7,349 nt of DNA. Source: a bacterium. GTDB lineage: Bacteria > Patescibacteriota > UBA1384 > CAJBMM01. The stretch spans positions 1 to 7,349 of the forward strand of contig DAHXOW010000019.1 in assembly GCA_027364665.1 (NCBI GenBank). The letters run 5' to 3'. The notes beneath the pieces are model-generated. The model searched no databases. It had not been told where the DNA came from and worked only from the letters and a program-made list of their open reading frames with translations. This document shows, one piece after another, positions 6,005-7,349 of this stretch (its first letter is position 1; each line of letters begins with the position of its first letter). The position numbers and the translations under genes are program-made.

Positions 6005-7349
6005 TAAAAAACGGAAAAAGAAACAAGGGCAAAAATCCTTGGCATTCCAAATCGGCCAACAAAATTCACTCGATTTTATTACTTATTCCGGCCTAAAGGA
6101 AGAAAGAAACCATCTGTTAATAGACGACCGGTTTGTCCGAACACTTTTTATATCCGGTTACCCCTACACCGCTTCTAGTGGCTGGCTGAATCAACTAATT
6201 AATTTCAACCATGATGCAGATATTTCTTACCATATCGAACCGATTGAGGCTTCTTTTGCCCTGCCAAAATTAAACCGCAAGATTACCGAATTAACTTCAA
6301 CCAAACGAATGATGGAAAGAGCGGGAAAGATCCTGGGTCCGGAAATCCTTGATCCACTGGAATCAGCCACTGAATTAAGGGACAAAATCCAACGCGGGCA
6401 GGAAAATCTGTTTCAGGTCTCAATATACATAACCTTGTCCGCCCTCTCATTAGGCGACCTGGATAAAACAACCAGACTATTGGAAACCGTCTTGTCTACT
6501 AAATTGTTTTATTCCAAAACCGCCATTTATCAACAACTTGAAGCACTTCAGGCAGTTTTACCGAGAGCGGATAACCAGCTGGCCATAAAAAGAAACCTGG
6601 ACAGCTCATCAACGGCGTTGATTTTTCCCTTCGTCTCCTCTGAACTGGTTCAGGAATCGGGAATCCTTTACGGCATCAATCGATCCAACAGCTCGCTGGT
6701 AATTGTGGACAGATTTATTTTGCCCAATGCCAACAGTATCTTATTTGCTCAATCGGGTGCGGGTAAAAGTTATACGGCTAAAGTCGAAATTTTGAGGCAT
6801 TTGATGCAAGGTGTCAAAGTAATCGTTATCGATCCGGAACACGAATACCGCCGCCTGGCCGATTCTGTCGGCGGCAGCTATATCGAATTGTCGGCTAGAT
6901 CCAAAGAAAGAATCAATCCCTTTGATTTGTCTCTGACTACTCAAAACAAAGGTGACGATATTGCAGATCATATCCAATCATTAACCGAGTTGATTTCTTT
7001 AATGGCAGAAGGACTGACATCCGAAGAGAAAAATATTGTCGATCGGGCGATTATTAAAACCTATCACCGGCAGGGCTGGGCACTCTCTGGAGAAAAAATA
7101 AAAATCGGACGCGAATATCCTCAATTTTTTGATTTTTACAGCATTTTAAAAACAATGAAACAGCAAAACCTCTGCCAAAGATTGGAAAAATACATTTCCG
7201 GATCATTGGCCAAAGTCCTGGATACACAAACCAATATCCAACTGAATAATCAGCTGGTAGTCTTCGGTACCAAGAATTTGCCGGAATCTTTGAAACAAAT
7301 TATGAATTTGGTCATTGCCCAGTTCGTTCAAAATCAAGTGCGTTCGACG
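5985..7349 (+). CDS. virB4: VirB4/TraC-type conjugation ATPase (3' end outside window)
   Basis: This open frame runs to the last base (455 codons seen, no stop), so the gene is partial. It is the energy-providing ATPase of the type IV secretion-like machine, acting at the cytoplasmic face of the inner membrane. A very basic start (DKKRKKKQGQK, 7-17) is followed by the family's N-domain (RFVRTLFISGYPYTASSGWLNQLI, 49-72). The P-loop SGAGKS at 257-262 (Lys261) follows, then VIDPEHEYRRLADSVGGSYIELS (281-303) and the family's RINPFDL at 309-315. Walker B and the C-terminal motifs should lie just past the window, since the last residues (LVVFGTKNLPESLKQIMNLVIAQ) correspond to the region preceding them. 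The ATG at 5985 has AGGAAGG (5975-5981) upstream and overlaps the previous stop by 20 nt. Family membership is firm; transport substrate unknown. Confidence 0.9.
   Translation, partial: MNSIFSDKKRKKKQGQKSLAFQIGQQNSLDFITYSGLKEERNHLLIDDRFVRTLFISGYPYTASSGWLNQLINFNHDADISYHIEPIEASFALPKLNRKITELTSTKRMMERAGKILGPEILDPLESATELRDKIQRGQENLFQVSIYITLSALSLGDLDKTTRLLETVLSTKLFYSKTAIYQQLEALQAVLPRADNQLAIKRNLDSSSTALIFPFVSSELVQESGILYGINRSNSSLVIVDRFILPNANSILFAQSGAGKSYTAKVEILRHLMQGVKVIVIDPEHEYRRLADSVGGSYIELSARSKERINPFDLSLTTQNKGDDIADHIQSLTELISLMAEGLTSEEKNIVDRAIIKTYHRQGWALSGEKIKIGREYPQFFDFYSILKTMKQQNLCQRLEKYISGSLAKVLDTQTNIQLNNQLVVFGTKNLPESLKQIMNLVIAQFVQNQVRST

Overview
The window looks like part of a small-genome bacterium of the Patescibacteria/CPR type. 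This is an inference from the cluster of short type IV secretion-like genes on the right (secreted pilin-like protein, VirB6-like membrane protein, PrgI-family protein, stand-alone TraC-like protein, VirB4-type ATPase), an arrangement I associate with CPR genomes, and from an archaeal/actinobacterial-style aspartyl-tRNA synthetase on the left. TGA is used as a normal stop throughout, so there is no sign of UGA recoding.

Layout. Bases 33-998 (+) encode the catalytic part of an aspartyl-tRNA synthetase without its N-terminal anticodon-binding domain; tandem in-frame stops (12-17) lie just upstream. A strong intrinsic terminator (1029-1066) ends that transcript and also encodes the last residues of a convergent peptidase E-like gene (1043-1810, -). 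Bases 1852-3163 are a transposon nest. A decayed 3' fragment of an IS481-like transposase on the minus strand (1843-2070, with its terminal repeat at 1852-1883) is cut off exactly where an apparently intact IS481-like element (2071-3163) begins. That element has 30/29-bp imperfect terminal inverted repeats and a full DDE transposase. The 5' half of the older transposase is not on the far side of the newer element, and no target-site duplication is visible, which suggests a deletion or rearrangement.

Bases 3271-7349 form one tightly packed + strand operon. It encodes a signal-peptide-bearing VirB2/TrbC-like pilin, a VirB6/TrbL-like polytopic protein whose N-terminus is itself a signal peptide plus a pilin-like domain (a pilin-VirB6 fusion), a PrgI-family protein with two membrane segments, a soluble TraC-like N-domain protein, and a VirB4/TraC-type ATPase with a clear Walker A motif that runs off the window. 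Gaps shrink to overlaps (10 nt gap, ATGA overlap, 38-nt overlap, 20-nt overlap), and good Shine-Dalgarno sequences sit at the chosen starts, so the genes are probably translationally coupled. Together they would make the inner-membrane part of an envelope-spanning machine or a pilus. Whether it moves DNA, takes up DNA or contacts a host cell cannot be told from this window.
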